Shown piece by piece: positions 1-8,727 of a stretch of 64,000 nt of DNA. The translations under genes and the position numbers were made by a program. The notes under the pieces are model-generated. The model was not told where the DNA came from and made no database searches. It was given only the letters and a program-made list of their open reading frames with translations. The stretch comes from Flavobacterium potami (lineage in GTDB: Bacteria; Bacteroidota; Bacteroidia; Flavobacteriales; Flavobacteriaceae). Numbering within the stretch: position 1 is the stretch's first letter; the number at the start of each line of letters is the position of its first letter. Where the stretch lies: contig NZ_JAINUY010000003.1 in the NCBI RefSeq assembly GCF_020026915.1, positions 248,001 through 312,000 of the forward strand, read 5' to 3'.

Positions 1-638
1 TCTTAAGATCTTATATCATTTATCTGGCTTTCTTATCAGGAATTGTTGGTTTGTTTTCCCTTCCAAAACTTCCTGGTAACAAAGCTAAATTTTTAGTACT
101 TTTAATCTGGTTTTCAATTCTAATTGAAATTGTGGGTTATTATTTTACCTATTGGACAGGTTTATTGAATTTTTATGTCTACAATTTCTACATGTTCGCC
201 AGTTTTTCTGCCTATATTTTACTTTTACGAGCCTTATTGACCAAAATTAATAATCGAATTTTAGCAATTCTTTTTCTGATATTATTTGTGGTCTCCTTTT
301 TCTTAAACAGTTTATATTTCAAGGAAGACACAAATCGATCCTTTACCTATAGTTTTGCTATTGGTGTATTATTGGTTTTAATATTATCCTGCTTATATTT
401 AGTGGAAATTTTCAATTCAAACAAAATATTGAATTTTAAAAAGTCAGTCTTTTTCTGGTATGTTTTAGGAATACTTGTTTTTCATGTCCCCTTTACACCT
501 TTTATGCTGGCTATCAATTGGTTTCTAATCAAACAAGACGAATCTGTTTTTAGTTTAGTATTGTTTATTTTAAATTTTTTGGCACATTGCTGTTTTATAA
601 TAGGATTTATATGGAGCGAAAAGAAATACAATTATTAG
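1..638 (+). CDS. Integral membrane protein, 5' partial
   Basis: The frame is open to the left edge of the window, so the true start lies outside; TTG at 51 is only an internal codon. At least 200 residues are visible, almost entirely hydrophobic, with about six predicted membrane spans separated by short basic loops, and no soluble domain. It overlaps the start of the histidine kinase gene by 28 bp, so it is probably the first gene of a three-gene signalling operon (membrane protein, kinase, LuxR-type regulator). I infer it may be a membrane partner or sensor module for the kinase. I do not recognise the family. Confidence 0.75.
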   Translation, partial: LRSYIIYLAFLSGIVGLFSLPKLPGNKAKFLVLLIWFSILIEIVGYYFTYWTGLLNFYVYNFYMFASFSAYILLLRALLTKINNRILAILFLILFVVSFFLNSLYFKEDTNRSFTYSFAIGVLLVLILSCLYLVEIFNSNKILNFKKSVFFWYVLGILVFHVPFTPFMLAINWFLIKQDESVFSLVLFILNFLAHCCFIIGFIWSEKKYNY

Positions 639-1393
639 TTATTTCCTTAGGTATTGTTTTCTTTACCCTAATCATCACTTTAGTGATCATTTTTTTTTAT
701 TTTTTAAAAAAGAGAAATAGTTTTTTGGTAGAAAAAATGGAAGCTGACTTGTATTTCCAATCCGAACTTGTAAAAACCAGAATCGAGATTAAAGACCAGA
801 CTTTATCTGAAATCAGTAAAGAATTACACGATAACATAGGTCAGATTATCTCAGTTGCTATTATGCAGCTTAATATTTCAATTAGCAATAAAAATGTACA
901 AATCAGTGAATTAAAAGAACTTAAAGCTGTTTTGGCAAAATCCTTAGACGAATTGAGAATTCTCTCTCGAATTATAAATAAAGATAATCTACTTCAGAAT
1001 AATTTTCTTGAAGCCATTCAGCAAGATTTGGAAAGAATTAAGAAACTGAAGAAAATCAAATACAATTTCAATCAAATCGGAACAAGTCCAAGCATAAATG
1101 AAGAACATGAATTAATCATTTATCGGATTTTTCAGGAAGCGCTTCATAATAGTTTAAAACATTCCAGAAGCGATTTATTTGATGTTTATATAGAAACCAC
1201 TGATGTTGCTTTTAAATTGAAATTAAAAGATTTTGGAATCGGATATGATGTAAAAAAATTAAACTCCGGAATTGGCTTAAACAATATGAAATTGAGAGCC
1301 AAACTAATTGGCGCAAAATTGATCTTAAACTCCGATAACACCGGAACCAGCGTAACTATCGAATACCCATTAACTCAAGGCTATGAAAACTAA
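611..1393 (+). CDS. NarL-type sensor histidine kinase
   Basis: A 260-residue kinase. One N-terminal membrane helix (about residues 7-31) is followed by a short coiled linker and a HisKA_3-type dimerisation domain with the phospho-acceptor His in the motif ELHDNIGQ. The C-terminal HATPase has an N box (RIFQEALHNSLKH) and a G box (DFGIGYD, then SGIGLNNM). There is no periplasmic sensor domain, so signals probably come through the membrane protein encoded upstream, with which it overlaps by 28 bp. ATG 611 was chosen over the upstream in-frame start at 587 because the hydrophobic helix follows it directly. The response regulator gene overlaps its 3' end by 11 bp, so kinase and regulator are almost certainly a cognate pair. 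The signal is unknown. Confidence 0.88.
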   Translation: MERKEIQLLVISLGIVFFTLIITLVIIFFYFLKKRNSFLVEKMEADLYFQSELVKTRIEIKDQTLSEISKELHDNIGQIISVAIMQLNISISNKNVQISELKELKAVLAKSLDELRILSRIINKDNLLQNNFLEAIQQDLERIKKLKKIKYNFNQIGTSPSINEEHELIIYRIFQEALHNSLKHSRSDLFDVYIETTDVAFKLKLKDFGIGYDVKKLNSGIGLNNMKLRAKLIGAKLILNSDNTGTSVTIEYPLTQGYEN

Positions 1394-2033
1394 TTCAAAA
1401 AATAAAATAATAATTGTAGACGATCATTTACTTTTTTCTCAATCTCTTGAATTATTAATTAAAAGTTTTGGAGATTATGAAGTAATTGAACGATTTGAAA
1501 ACGGAAAAGTTTTTATTGATTATATCGAAGAAAACAACGATGCCGAAATTAATTTAGTTTTGCTTGATGTAAATATGCCGGTCCTTGATGGCTTAAGCAC
1601 CATGAAATGGCTAAAAGATTTCCGACCGGACTTAAAAGTAATTGCTTTGTCTGTAAATGATGACGAAGAAATCATTATAAAAATGATTACCAATGGCGCA
1701 AAAGGTTATTTATTGAAAGATACTTCTCCTGAAATTTTTAAGGAAGCAATTGAGTGCGTAATCGAAAAGGGTTTTTATTTCACCGAACTAGTCTCTGGAA
1801 TGTTGATCAATAAAGTCAACAGCGACAATAAAAAGATCAATTTGAAGGAAAAAGAAATTGTCTTTATTAAACATGCCTGTACAGAAATGACTTATAAAGA
1901 AATTGCATCAGAAATGTGTTTAAGTCCTAAAACAATCGACGGCTACCGTGAATCTCTTTTTGACAAACTCGAAATAAAAACCCGAATCGGATTAGTTCTT
2001 TACGCTATAAAGCATAAAATTGTTTTTGTTTGA
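1383..2033 (+). CDS. NarL/FixJ (LuxR-type) response regulator
   Basis: A 216-residue two-domain regulator. The N-terminal receiver has the acidic pair in IIIVDDH, the phosphorylated Asp in LLDVNMPVLDG and the conserved Lys in YLLKDT. The C-terminal LuxR helix-turn-helix is at about residues 150-205 (LKEKEIVFIKHACTEM, then YKEIASEMCLSPKTIDGY). It overlaps the kinase gene by 11 bp, so the two are translationally coupled. It should dimerise and bind DNA when phosphorylated by that kinase. Targets are not visible here. The gene ends two bases before the convergent apt gene. Confidence 0.9.
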   Translation: MKTNSKNKIIIVDDHLLFSQSLELLIKSFGDYEVIERFENGKVFIDYIEENNDAEINLVLLDVNMPVLDGLSTMKWLKDFRPDLKVIALSVNDDEEIIIKMITNGAKGYLLKDTSPEIFKEAIECVIEKGFYFTELVSGMLINKVNSDNKKINLKEKEIVFIKHACTEMTYKEIASEMCLSPKTIDGYRESLFDKLEIKTRIGLVLYAIKHKIVFV

Positions 2034-2034
2034 A

Positions 2035-2547
2035 TTAATACGTCAATGCAGCAAAAACAGGATAATCTTTTATTTTTTCTCTTCCGTTAAGAAAAGTCAG
2101 TTCCATTAAGAAATTACATTGTACAATCTCACCTTCTAGTTTTTCTACTAATTCGCAAACTGCCTTTGCGGTTCCGCCTGTTGCCAGAACATCATCGTGA
2201 ATTAAAACACGATCTCCTTTTTTTATAGCATCGGTATGCATTTCTAAACTATCAGAACCATATTCTAGTTCATATGAAGCCGAAATAGTGTCATAAGGAA
2301 GCTTTTTAGGTTTTCTTACCGGAACAAATCCGGCATTTAATTTCTGAGCCAGCAACATTCCGAAGAAAAAGCCACGACTTTCTGCTCCGACAACCTTATC
2401 AATTTTCTGATTATTTAAAGAATTCAGCAAAATTCTAAGACAATTTGTTCGTGCTTCTGGGTTAATTAGTAAAGGAGTGATGTCTTTGAACAAAATTCCT
2501 TCTTTTGGAAATCCCTGAATATCACGTATATAATTTTCAAACTGCAT
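2035..2547 (-). CDS. apt: Adenine phosphoribosyltransferase
   Basis: A 170-residue cytoplasmic purine-salvage enzyme that converts adenine and PRPP to AMP and pyrophosphate. The N-terminus has the typical IRDIQGFPKEGILFKDITPL stretch, then the VVGAESRGFFFG segment, and the PRPP-binding loop VLIHDDVLATGGTAKA at about residues 116-131. Length matches the family. Convergent with the two-component operon on its left and divergent from tRNA-Arg on its right. A core chromosomal gene with no oddities, it marks the boundary of ordinary genome before the accessory DNA. Confidence 0.96.
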   Translation of the reverse strand: MQFENYIRDIQGFPKEGILFKDITPLLINPEARTNCLRILLNSLNNQKIDKVVGAESRGFFFGMLLAQKLNAGFVPVRKPKKLPYDTISASYELEYGSDSLEMHTDAIKKGDRVLIHDDVLATGGTAKAVCELVEKLEGEIVQCNFLMELTFLNGREKIKDYPVFAALTY

Positions 2548-2575
2548 TTTTTTTTAATTTTATGTTATTTTTCCC

Positions 2576-2605
2576 TTGTTTATCTCACATTTATGTCTAT
2601 CTTTG
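2576..2605 (+). promoter_or_regulatory. Bacteroidetes-type promoter of tRNA-Arg
   Basis: TTG at 2576-2578, 19 bases, then TATCTTTG at 2598-2605. This fits the Bacteroidetes primary sigma-factor consensus (TTG at -33, TAnnTTTG at -7). It lies 56 bp before the tRNA and points towards it. Confidence 0.75.
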
Positions 2606-2660
2606 CACCCGCAATAAGCAATCAACAAAGCTACGAAAATTAGCCGATTGTAGCAAAAAA

Positions 2661-2734
2661 GGCCTCGTGGCGCAACTGAATAGCGCATCTGATTACGGCT
2701 CAGAAGGTTACTGGTTTGAATCCAGTCGAGGTCA
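2661..2734 (+). tRNA. tRNA-Arg (anticodon ACG)
   Basis: A full cloverleaf can be drawn: acceptor stem GGCCTCG/CGAGGTC (one G-U pair), D arm closed by GCGC/GCGC, anticodon stem TCTGA/TCAGA around the loop TTACGGC with anticodon ACG, T arm ACTGG/CCAGT around TTTGAAT, and discriminator A at 2734. CCA is not encoded. The 3' half (2700-2734) is also the last coding stretch of the opposing serine recombinase, so the gene is the probable attachment site of an integrated element. Confidence 0.95.
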
Positions 2735-4229
2735 CTACTCGGGACAAAAGAAAAATATCATCTTTTGTCCCGTTTTTTTTTGCCCGTAATCTATTGTTTA
2801 CCAGATAGATACACTTGAACATTTCATTGATCCTAGCGGTTTGTATTTTGTTATTTTGAAATGTGAAATTTTCAGGAAAAATTAAACCGATAATCTCTCT
2901 GGAATCGACTAAAGACCCGTCACCAAAGGCCTCACCGAGCTTTATAAGGTTTTGCAGTCCTGTGTTCATTAAAGATTCAATATTGGCCCTGTCTTCATCC
3001 ACATTGCCAATTTCATTTTCTAGTCTGCTGATCTCAGCATTGCATTCCGTTTTCATTAGATGATAGTCATCGGCATCTATCTTCTCCGTCACCAGCAGGT
3101 TTCTGGCAACCGCCAGTTTTTTTTCGTAAACCCCAATCTGCTCCAAGGATTTCTTCTTCTCATTAATAACCAATCCAGTATGTTCTCTGTATGCTTCAAG
3201 CAGAACTGCACTGTATAATTTTCTTACTTCAGCCAAGGGCTTGAATTTATTTAAATGTCCTTTAAATATATTATTGGCCATATCGGAATTTACCCTCCAC
3301 TTACATACTCTATCACAGTGGTAATAGTAGTAATCCTTGCTCCTTCCTCTGCATTTGCTCCCTGCTAGCTTTTGACCGCACTGAGGGCACATGAAAAAGC
3401 CTCTAAGGGGAAAATTCTCAATTGTTTTAATTTTAGGCCTGTACGTACGTCCTTTACTGTTAAGAATATCCTGTACCCTGTAGAACAGATCTTCACTTAT
3501 TATCGCGTCATGCTGCCCCTTAACTAATCTCTCTTGCTCATCACGATACTTCGGAACTAAGATTCTTCCGCAGTAAAGCGGGTTTCTTATGATAAGCCAC
3601 AAGTTGTTTTTGGAAATTCCCATTCCCTTTGCTTTGGCTGTCTGATAAATCGATTCTGTACTGAAAATATTCTTTGCAATCTGTTCATACACCCATATAA
3701 CATTCGCAGCTTTTTCAGGTACAATGGCAATATATTTCCTTCCGTCTTCAGTTATTTTATTAGCATAGCCATAAGGGGCCATACCCATATGCCTGCCCTC
3801 TTTTTTACCTCTTCTGAGCCCTTGAAAGGTATTTAGGGCCCTGCGGTCATTTTCGACCTCGGGGGCAGCAAGATAAAACGCGAGCATCATTTTATTCTCC
3901 GGTACACTCAGGTCTAGCGGCTGCTCAATAGCCTGCGGCTCAACTCCTAATTTCCTCAACTGATTAATCATTTGGTAAGCGTCACCAGCATTACGGCTGA
4001 ACCTATCCCATTTCATAAAAAGCACATGACTAATCTTATTCTTATTTTTTTTTATATTGGCAAGAAATTTTTTCCATTGCGGCCTGTTGAAAGTTTTTGC
4101 GGAATGGTCTTCATAAATCACATTACGAATCTGTATATGGTTGATGGCGCAATATTTTCTAAGCATCTCTTCCTGATTGCGTTGGGAGAAGCCTTTCTCA
4201 GCCTGCTCGTCGGTGCTTACCCTGATATA
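2700..4229 (-). pseudogene. Serine recombinase of the large resolvase/integrase type, 5'-truncated
   Basis: Serine recombinases cut and rejoin DNA through a Ser nucleophile and integrate many mobile elements. The frame contains the catalytic motif YIRVSTDEQAEKGFSQRNQE (Ser codon at 4215-4217), the downstream MKWDRFSRN motif, a recombinase domain (PYGYANKI onwards), a zinc-ribbon-like part with CPQCGQK and CDRVCKW, and a coiled-coil C-terminus. Upstream of the Tyr at 4227-4229 there is no start codon before an in-frame TAA (4245-4247), so the first few residues and the promoter are missing. ATG at 4166 would give a protein without the catalytic Ser. The C-terminus reads through the tRNA terminator and tRNA 3' end and stops at 2700-2702. 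It was probably the integrase of an element inserted in tRNA-Arg and is now likely inactive. Confidence 0.8.
2740..2781 (+). terminator. Rho-independent terminator of tRNA-Arg
   Basis: A perfect 12-bp stem (CGGGACAAAAGA at 2740-2751 with TCTTTTGTCCCG at 2761-2772) is followed by nine T residues. On the other strand it lies inside the coding region of the recombinase. Confidence 0.88.
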
Positions 4230-4234
4230 TGGAA
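4222..4234. other. Breakpoint between truncated recombinase and truncated dnaE2
   Basis: The recombinase frame (minus strand) is recognisable up to about 4229. The polymerase frame (plus strand) is recognisable from about 4232 and has an in-frame TGA at 4223-4225. Both genes lose their 5' ends within a few bases of each other, and GC rises visibly to the right. This marks a deletion, inversion or assembly join. Confidence 0.75.
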
Positions 4235-5497
4235 ACCTACGGCATTATGGTCTATCAGGAAGACGTGATCAAGATTGCACTTCATTACGGCGGGCTCTCG
4301 GCCGCTGACGGAGATATCCTGAGGCGCGCCATGTCGGGCAAGGGACGCTCAAAAGCGGCGCTTCAGAAAGTAAAGGATGATTTCTTTATCGCTGCAGCCG
4401 CAAAAGGGCATCCCGAAACGCTGAGCCGCGAGATCTACCGCCAGATCGAATCCTTTGCGGGCTATTCCTTCTGCAAGGCGCACTCCGCATCCTACGCCGT
4501 GGAAAGCTATCAGAGCCTTTACCTCAAGGTGCATTACCCTATTGAATTCATGGTGGCCGTGATCAACAATCAGGGAGGGTTTTACCGCACTGAAATCTAC
4601 GTGCACGAAGCCAGAATGGCCGGCGCGGTTATCCATACGCCCTGCGTTAACAGAAGCGATTATCAGACTTCGCTTTACGGCATCGATATCTATCTGGGCT
4701 TTATGTACCTGCAGGGCCTGGATTCCAAACTCTCGCAGTTCATCGCCTATGAACGCGAAAGAAACGGCCTTTATAAATCGCTGGAAGATTTCATAAACAG
4801 GGTGCCGATGGGAATTGAGAATGTAAAGGTGCTGATTTTTATAGGCGCATTCCGCTTTACAGGCAAGACCAAAAACCAGCTGCTGGTGCAGGTCAGCCTT
4901 CTGATGAACAATTTCAAGCCGGAAAACCGCGGGCTGATGCTGATCCGCGAACCGGCAAAAGAGTTTAAGCTGCCTGTTCTGGAGCGTTCGGTTTTTGAGG
5001 ATGCTTTTGATGAGATCGAGCTTTTGAATTTTCCCATATCCTGCACCGTTTTTGATCTGCTTAAGACCAGACACCGCGGAGATGTGATGGTACGTGATCT
5101 TTTGAAACACCATAAAAAAGAGGTCCGCATGCTGGCTTATCTGATCTCGACCAAGCAGGTCCCGACAAAAAGGGGCAATATGTATTTCGGGACATGGATC
5201 GATCATGAGGGCGCTTATTTTGATACAGCCCACTTCCCGGACAGTCTTGCCAATTATCCTTTTCAGGGAGGCGGATGCTACCTGATGCGCGGAATCGTGG
5301 AAATTGACTATCATTTTCCTACAATCACCGTTTCCAAATTAACAAAAATGCCTTTCATCCCCGATCCCAGATATTCGGATTCGGACAAGAGGTTTACCAC
5401 CCAGCATAATATCAAACAGGATGTCAGCAGCACCCACCGCCAGCCTTATCCGCAGGAGCATGAAATCAATCTGCCGCGCCACAGAATGAAATTTTAG
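4229..5497 (+). pseudogene. DnaE-type DNA polymerase III alpha subunit (DnaE2/ImuC-like), 3' fragment
   Basis: The 422 residues match the C-terminal part of a C-family polymerase: TYGIMVYQEDVIKIA at the start, then the finger-region segment RRAMSGKGRSK, the FNKSHA-like segment FCKAHSASYAVESYQ, and a HhH region (SLEDFINRVP). An intact protein is about 1,000 residues or more, so the PHP and palm domains with the catalytic Asp residues are missing. ATG 4229 is at the breakpoint and probably not a natural start. In Bacteroidetes such error-prone alpha subunits form SOS mutagenesis operons with an ImuB-like Y-family protein and an SRAP protein. The SRAP gene is just downstream; the imuB-like gene should lie upstream and is absent. 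Probably non-functional. Confidence 0.82.
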
Positions 5498-5528
5498 GCA
5501 TTTATTTATGTAAAGTCCTAATTATGAA

Positions 5529-5684
5529 TTAAATTTGATAGAGAAGAATAAAGAAAACAAACAGAAAAAACAGCATGAAGCACATCAGTCTGGTGCTGTT
5601 TCTTTCCCGAAGCATCCTTTTTCGCTGCTGGTTTTCTCTTAAAAGCCTTTCAATGCGCTTAATGTCTATTGGGTATGATTCCAT
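5529..5684 (-). CDS. Small single-pass membrane protein (51 aa)
   Basis: A short reading frame between the dnaE2 fragment and the SRAP gene, on the opposite strand. The first 33 residues are highly charged (a basic/acidic helix rich in Arg, Glu and Gln), followed by a strongly hydrophobic C-terminal helix of about 17 residues (start LMCFMLFFLFVFFILL) and the stop TAA. The amphipathic head plus membrane tail makes chance unlikely, but no family is recognised. Confidence 0.45.
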   Translation of the reverse strand: MESYPIDIKRIERLLRENQQRKRMLRERNSTRLMCFMLFFLFVFFILLYQI

Positions 5685-5789
5685 AAGATCGTTTTGTCAA
5701 ACTTAAGCGCAATGGAAAACACAGAAGCCCTTTTAAGGGCATATTTGTGTCAGTATAAGACATTTTAAACAGCCCTAAAAACGAAATTT

Positions 5790-6413
5790 ATGTGCTATTA
5801 TACCCAGCAGAATGCCTCTATAGAAGATCTCAAAAGACGATTTAACGCCGAGCTCGATAATGAGGAGACCTACCTGCAGTCTGACTTCATAAATGGGTTT
5901 TCCCATCCCAATATTCCTGTCATACTCAATTCCTCTCCGCATCTGATCACAACGGATTATACATGGGGCCTGCTGCCGTCATGGGCAAAGGATATCGAGT
6001 TCAGGAAAAACACGCTCAATGCAAGGATTGAAAGCATAGACGAAAAGGCCTCCTTCAAAAATATCACCCATAACCGCTGCCTGATAATCGCCTCTGCCTA
6101 TTACGAGTGGCATTGGAATGACCAGAAGGGAAAAAGCAAGGACAGATACCAGATCAATTCCCAGGATGATGAAATCTTTACTTTTGCAGGCCTGTATTCC
6201 TCATGGACAGATCCTGTGACGGATGAGATTAAAAATACCTACACCATGGTGACCACAAAAGCCAACGATCTGATGCAGTACATCCATAACCATAAGCTCA
6301 GGATGCCTATTATGCTCAAACGCCAGGATGAATCCGCATGGCTGGACCAGTCGGTGAAAATCGAGGATTTCGCTTTTCCCTATCAGGGAAACCTGATCGG
6401 CTTTCAAATCTAA
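5790..6413 (+). CDS. SOS response-associated peptidase (SRAP/HMCES/YedK family)
   Basis: A 207-residue SRAP-domain protein. Members form a covalent thiazolidine link to abasic sites in single-stranded DNA and shield them. The catalytic Cys is residue 2 (MCYY), the conserved Asn is in TLNARIES, the Glu is in ASAYYEWHW, and the active-site His is in HNHKLRMPIML. All key residues are present and length is normal. Met is removed in this family so that Cys2 becomes N-terminal. It lies about 290 bp after the dnaE2 fragment on the same strand, the usual SOS-cassette arrangement, and is followed at 13 bp by a coiled-coil protein. SOS regulation is likely, but I did not identify a LexA site. Confidence 0.92.
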   Translation: MCYYTQQNASIEDLKRRFNAELDNEETYLQSDFINGFSHPNIPVILNSSPHLITTDYTWGLLPSWAKDIEFRKNTLNARIESIDEKASFKNITHNRCLIIASAYYEWHWNDQKGKSKDRYQINSQDDEIFTFAGLYSSWTDPVTDEIKNTYTMVTTKANDLMQYIHNHKLRMPIMLKRQDESAWLDQSVKIEDFAFPYQGNLIGFQI

Positions 6414-6426
6414 TACAGACAATGCT

Positions 6427-6870
6427 ATGGAAATCGATAAGTTTAACGGGGTCACAAACGGGGAATTTATAGACTACTTTAAGATTGACCTGCACTCCAG
6501 AATGGAGATCTTGAGTTACACCTATCCCCATGAACTCCTGGATGAAGACAGCGGCTTTGGCGAGCATGTCCAAAGGTGCATCGCGCTGCTTAAGGACTAT
6601 ATGATCCAGTGCCGCAGGGATTCAAGAGAGGCCGAAAGGGAAATGGAAAAACGGGCGCTGGAAAACGCGGAAAGCGGCGTTAAGGAAACCGGCTGCCAAA
6701 AGGCTTCTCCGGCACACGAAACCCCTGATGAAAGAAGGGAAAGGCTGCGGCTGGAAAGCATCGAGGACCAGCAGCAGTCCGAACTCAGATACGGGCAGTT
6801 GAGAAGCGAAATAGACAAGCTGATCGACGAGCATCGGGTAAATGTAAAAATAATCTACGTTGAGCTGTGA
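6427..6870 (+). CDS. Hypothetical coiled-coil protein
   Basis: A 147-residue soluble protein that starts 13 bp after the SRAP stop codon and is probably co-transcribed with it. The first 55 residues look like a small globular region. Residues about 58-135 are dominated by Arg, Glu, Lys and Gln with heptad-like spacing and are likely coiled coil. No signal peptide, membrane segment or catalytic motif. GC content and codon use match the SRAP gene. I do not recognise the family; a role in the same DNA-damage cassette is only a guess from position. Confidence 0.65.
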   Translation: MEIDKFNGVTNGEFIDYFKIDLHSRMEILSYTYPHELLDEDSGFGEHVQRCIALLKDYMIQCRRDSREAEREMEKRALENAESGVKETGCQKASPAHETPDERRERLRLESIEDQQQSELRYGQLRSEIDKLIDEHRVNVKIIYVEL

Positions 6871-6906
6871 GATCCCATTTCTATGGCTGCGGAATTGAAA
6901 TTACCC

Positions 6907-7359
6907 CTACTGGCTTTGCGCCTCCAATACTGCCATGGTTTTATCATCCAACTGGCCGCTATAATATTTTTCCAATACTTTCTGGAAAACAGGATCTGCG
7001 CCGGGAATCAGGCTGAACAGGGTCATGCAGGACTTGAGCTTGCGCTGGTCAGGCCTGCCGAAAACTTCCAATGCGCTTTTACCATCCAGCGCCAGAACCG
7101 CTTCTGAAATTTCGACCAGCCGTTTTCCCAGTACGGGATCATTCAGATACTGCACGGCTTCAGTAAGGTCCTTCAATCCAAAATATATGTTATAGTCCGT
7201 AAATCCCAGGCCTCTGATCTGGGGAAATACAAACCACATCCAATGGCTCTGCTTTTTTCCTTTTTTTATTTCATCCAGTGCCTGCTTATGCACATTTTCC
7301 TGTGCCCGCAGAAATCTTTCAATGCCTTCATCCAAATCCATAACTGATTGCTTTTTCAA
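6907..7359 (-). CDS. DUF1810 family protein
   Basis: A 150-residue protein with the DUF1810 signature: RFLRAQENVHKQALDEIKKG near the N-terminus, then HWMWFVFPQIRGLG, a mid-region with YLNDPVLGKRLVEI, and the DQRKLKSCMTLF stretch near the C-terminus. The length is typical for the family. The biochemical role of DUF1810 is not established. The ATG at 7359 overlaps the stop of the upstream gene on the same strand by 4 bp, so the two are probably translated together. Confidence 0.85.
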   Translation of the reverse strand: MKKQSVMDLDEGIERFLRAQENVHKQALDEIKKGKKQSHWMWFVFPQIRGLGFTDYNIYFGLKDLTEAVQYLNDPVLGKRLVEISEAVLALDGKSALEVFGRPDQRKLKSCMTLFSLIPGADPVFQKVLEKYYSGQLDDKTMAVLEAQSQ

Positions 7360-7748
7360 AATGCTTCCTGGTACATCAGCTCGATGGTCACTTCCCTTTT
7401 CTCCAACCCCTCTTCAATGAAGACTGAAGCCCATCTCGGCTCGAAATTTTCAACAAGGAACCTGTACCCTTCAAGGATTTCCTGGGCAGTGCTTTGCCCG
7501 TCGATCCCCAGGTTCTTCCCATAGGCGATGATGCGGTAAAAAACGCCGTTTTCCAGAAGCGCATCCTGTCCGTCGGCTGTATTATCCGGCGCCGGTCCAA
7601 AACAGAAAATTTCTGTGCCTCTGAAACCCAGCAGTCCCGCCAAATGGCTGCGCACGGATAAAAAAAGGGCCTCGTCACTCAGGCCGTAAGGCACGTCCAG
7701 ATCTCCGGCTCTGACCGTAAGCGCAAAATCTTCAAAATGCAGTTCCAT
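7356..7748 (-). CDS. Hypothetical protein (130 aa)
   Basis: A soluble, acidic 130-residue protein encoded immediately upstream of the DUF1810 gene with a 4-bp overlap. It has an alternating hydrophobic pattern suggesting a small alpha/beta fold and no obvious catalytic motif, signal peptide or membrane helix. The coupling to DUF1810 suggests a functional pair. A 96-residue alternative frame inside it (minus strand) is out of phase and lacks sensible composition. Family not recognised. Confidence 0.65.
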   Translation of the reverse strand: MELHFEDFALTVRAGDLDVPYGLSDEALFLSVRSHLAGLLGFRGTEIFCFGPAPDNTADGQDALLENGVFYRIIAYGKNLGIDGQSTAQEILEGYRFLVENFEPRWASVFIEEGLEKREVTIELMYQEAF

Positions 7749-7820
7749 AAATCGAAAATTATGAGATCAAAAGGCCGCCAACTGTTCTGGAAATCCTGGC
7801 AGAAAATCCGAAATCCGAAA

Positions 7821-8285
7821 TCAGTCCAGTATGCCTTTTCCGAAAATCTTCTCCACCTGAAAAATATAGCTCTCCAATATCGGGCTGGACAGAAAAAAAC
7901 GGCTCACTGCCGCGGCTTTCACATCCTGCTTCTGATTCTCGAACGAGCGCTGCAATAATGCCTTATAGTCCTTAAGCTGGCTCTCGTCCAATATCCTGCG
8001 CAGTTCCCGTTCCGTGTTCACAAACGATTTGAGCATCGGAAAATCATTATGGTTATCGTTTTCATAGTTTTCAATTCCGGACCTGACCTCCTGAAATTCC
8101 CTTTCGAAAAGGCCCAGGACTCCCTCCACGTTATGCCCGTAAAAAATATAGGGCATCAGACCGGCTTTATATTTCGCATAATGCTGCGGCGAAGATGCCG
8201 GACTCGCCAGGTACTTTTCAAAGGTCTGGATGCGGTAAATATAGTCCGCCTCAAAAACATTAGGGTCCTGATAATCAATTGCCAT
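7821..8285 (-). CDS. Hypothetical helical protein (154 aa)
   Basis: A soluble, mostly helical 154-residue protein with charged, Leu/Tyr-rich sequence, on the same strand as the DUF1810 pair and 73 bp upstream of it, so possibly the first gene of a three-gene operon. It begins MAIDYQDPNVFEADY and has no membrane segments, Cys pairs or known catalytic motif. Family not recognised. GC content is like that of its neighbours (higher than the AT-rich core genes). Confidence 0.65.
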   Translation of the reverse strand: MAIDYQDPNVFEADYIYRIQTFEKYLASPASSPQHYAKYKAGLMPYIFYGHNVEGVLGLFEREFQEVRSGIENYENDNHNDFPMLKSFVNTERELRRILDESQLKDYKALLQRSFENQKQDVKAAAVSRFFLSSPILESYIFQVEKIFGKGILD

Positions 8286-8727
8286 GCTTTACTTTATTTA
8301 TTGCTGCCTATAAAATTAGCCATTTTTTTTAATTCCTGCCCCTAAAAAAACGATCTGTCCGGTAATTTAAATTCGGCTGTTTTATATACGCTGTTTAGTC
8401 CATGCCTTTTTCTGCGGGAAATCAAAAAAAGCTATGCAGATACTGGCGGCTCAAAATCCGCTTACTTTCTTTTTTTGGCTGATTCCACCAAAAATTCCGA
8501 AGATACGGACGAATATTCGTATATTCAGCCATCATTTTAGTATTGGCTGTAATACGGAAAACCGTAACCTCGAGATTATTATACGGATATATTTACAGAA
8601 TAAATTTGCTGCTGTGCTTCTGACAGCAGACAATAATGCCAAGAAAACTTAATTCTTGATCTTATTTCAAATCGCATATAAAACTTTAGTTCAGAAGGAT
8701 ATATTTTATTAACGTAAAAAAGTTTAA
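8286..8727. other. Noncoding stretch between divergent genes
   Basis: AT-rich 442-bp region between the start of the minus-strand 154-aa gene and the plus-strand lipoprotein gene. It must hold promoters for both. The 72-aa open frame inside it (8434-8652) has composition unlike a protein gene. I see no strong TAnnTTTG box, hairpin or repeat. Confidence 0.5.

Noticed and set aside
2505..2789. 94-codon plus-strand open frame over tRNA-Arg
   Set aside because: It covers the apt start, the tRNA promoter, the tRNA and its terminator, so it is not a gene.
4349..5314. 321-codon minus-strand open frame
   Set aside because: It is antisense to the DnaE2 fragment in a GC-rich region; composition (many His, Gln, Val) has no domain logic, while the plus strand shows clear polymerase motifs.
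4229..5497. Intact short polymerase
   Set aside because: The PHP and palm domains with catalytic Asp residues are missing; the frame has a stop just before ATG 4229 at the breakpoint.
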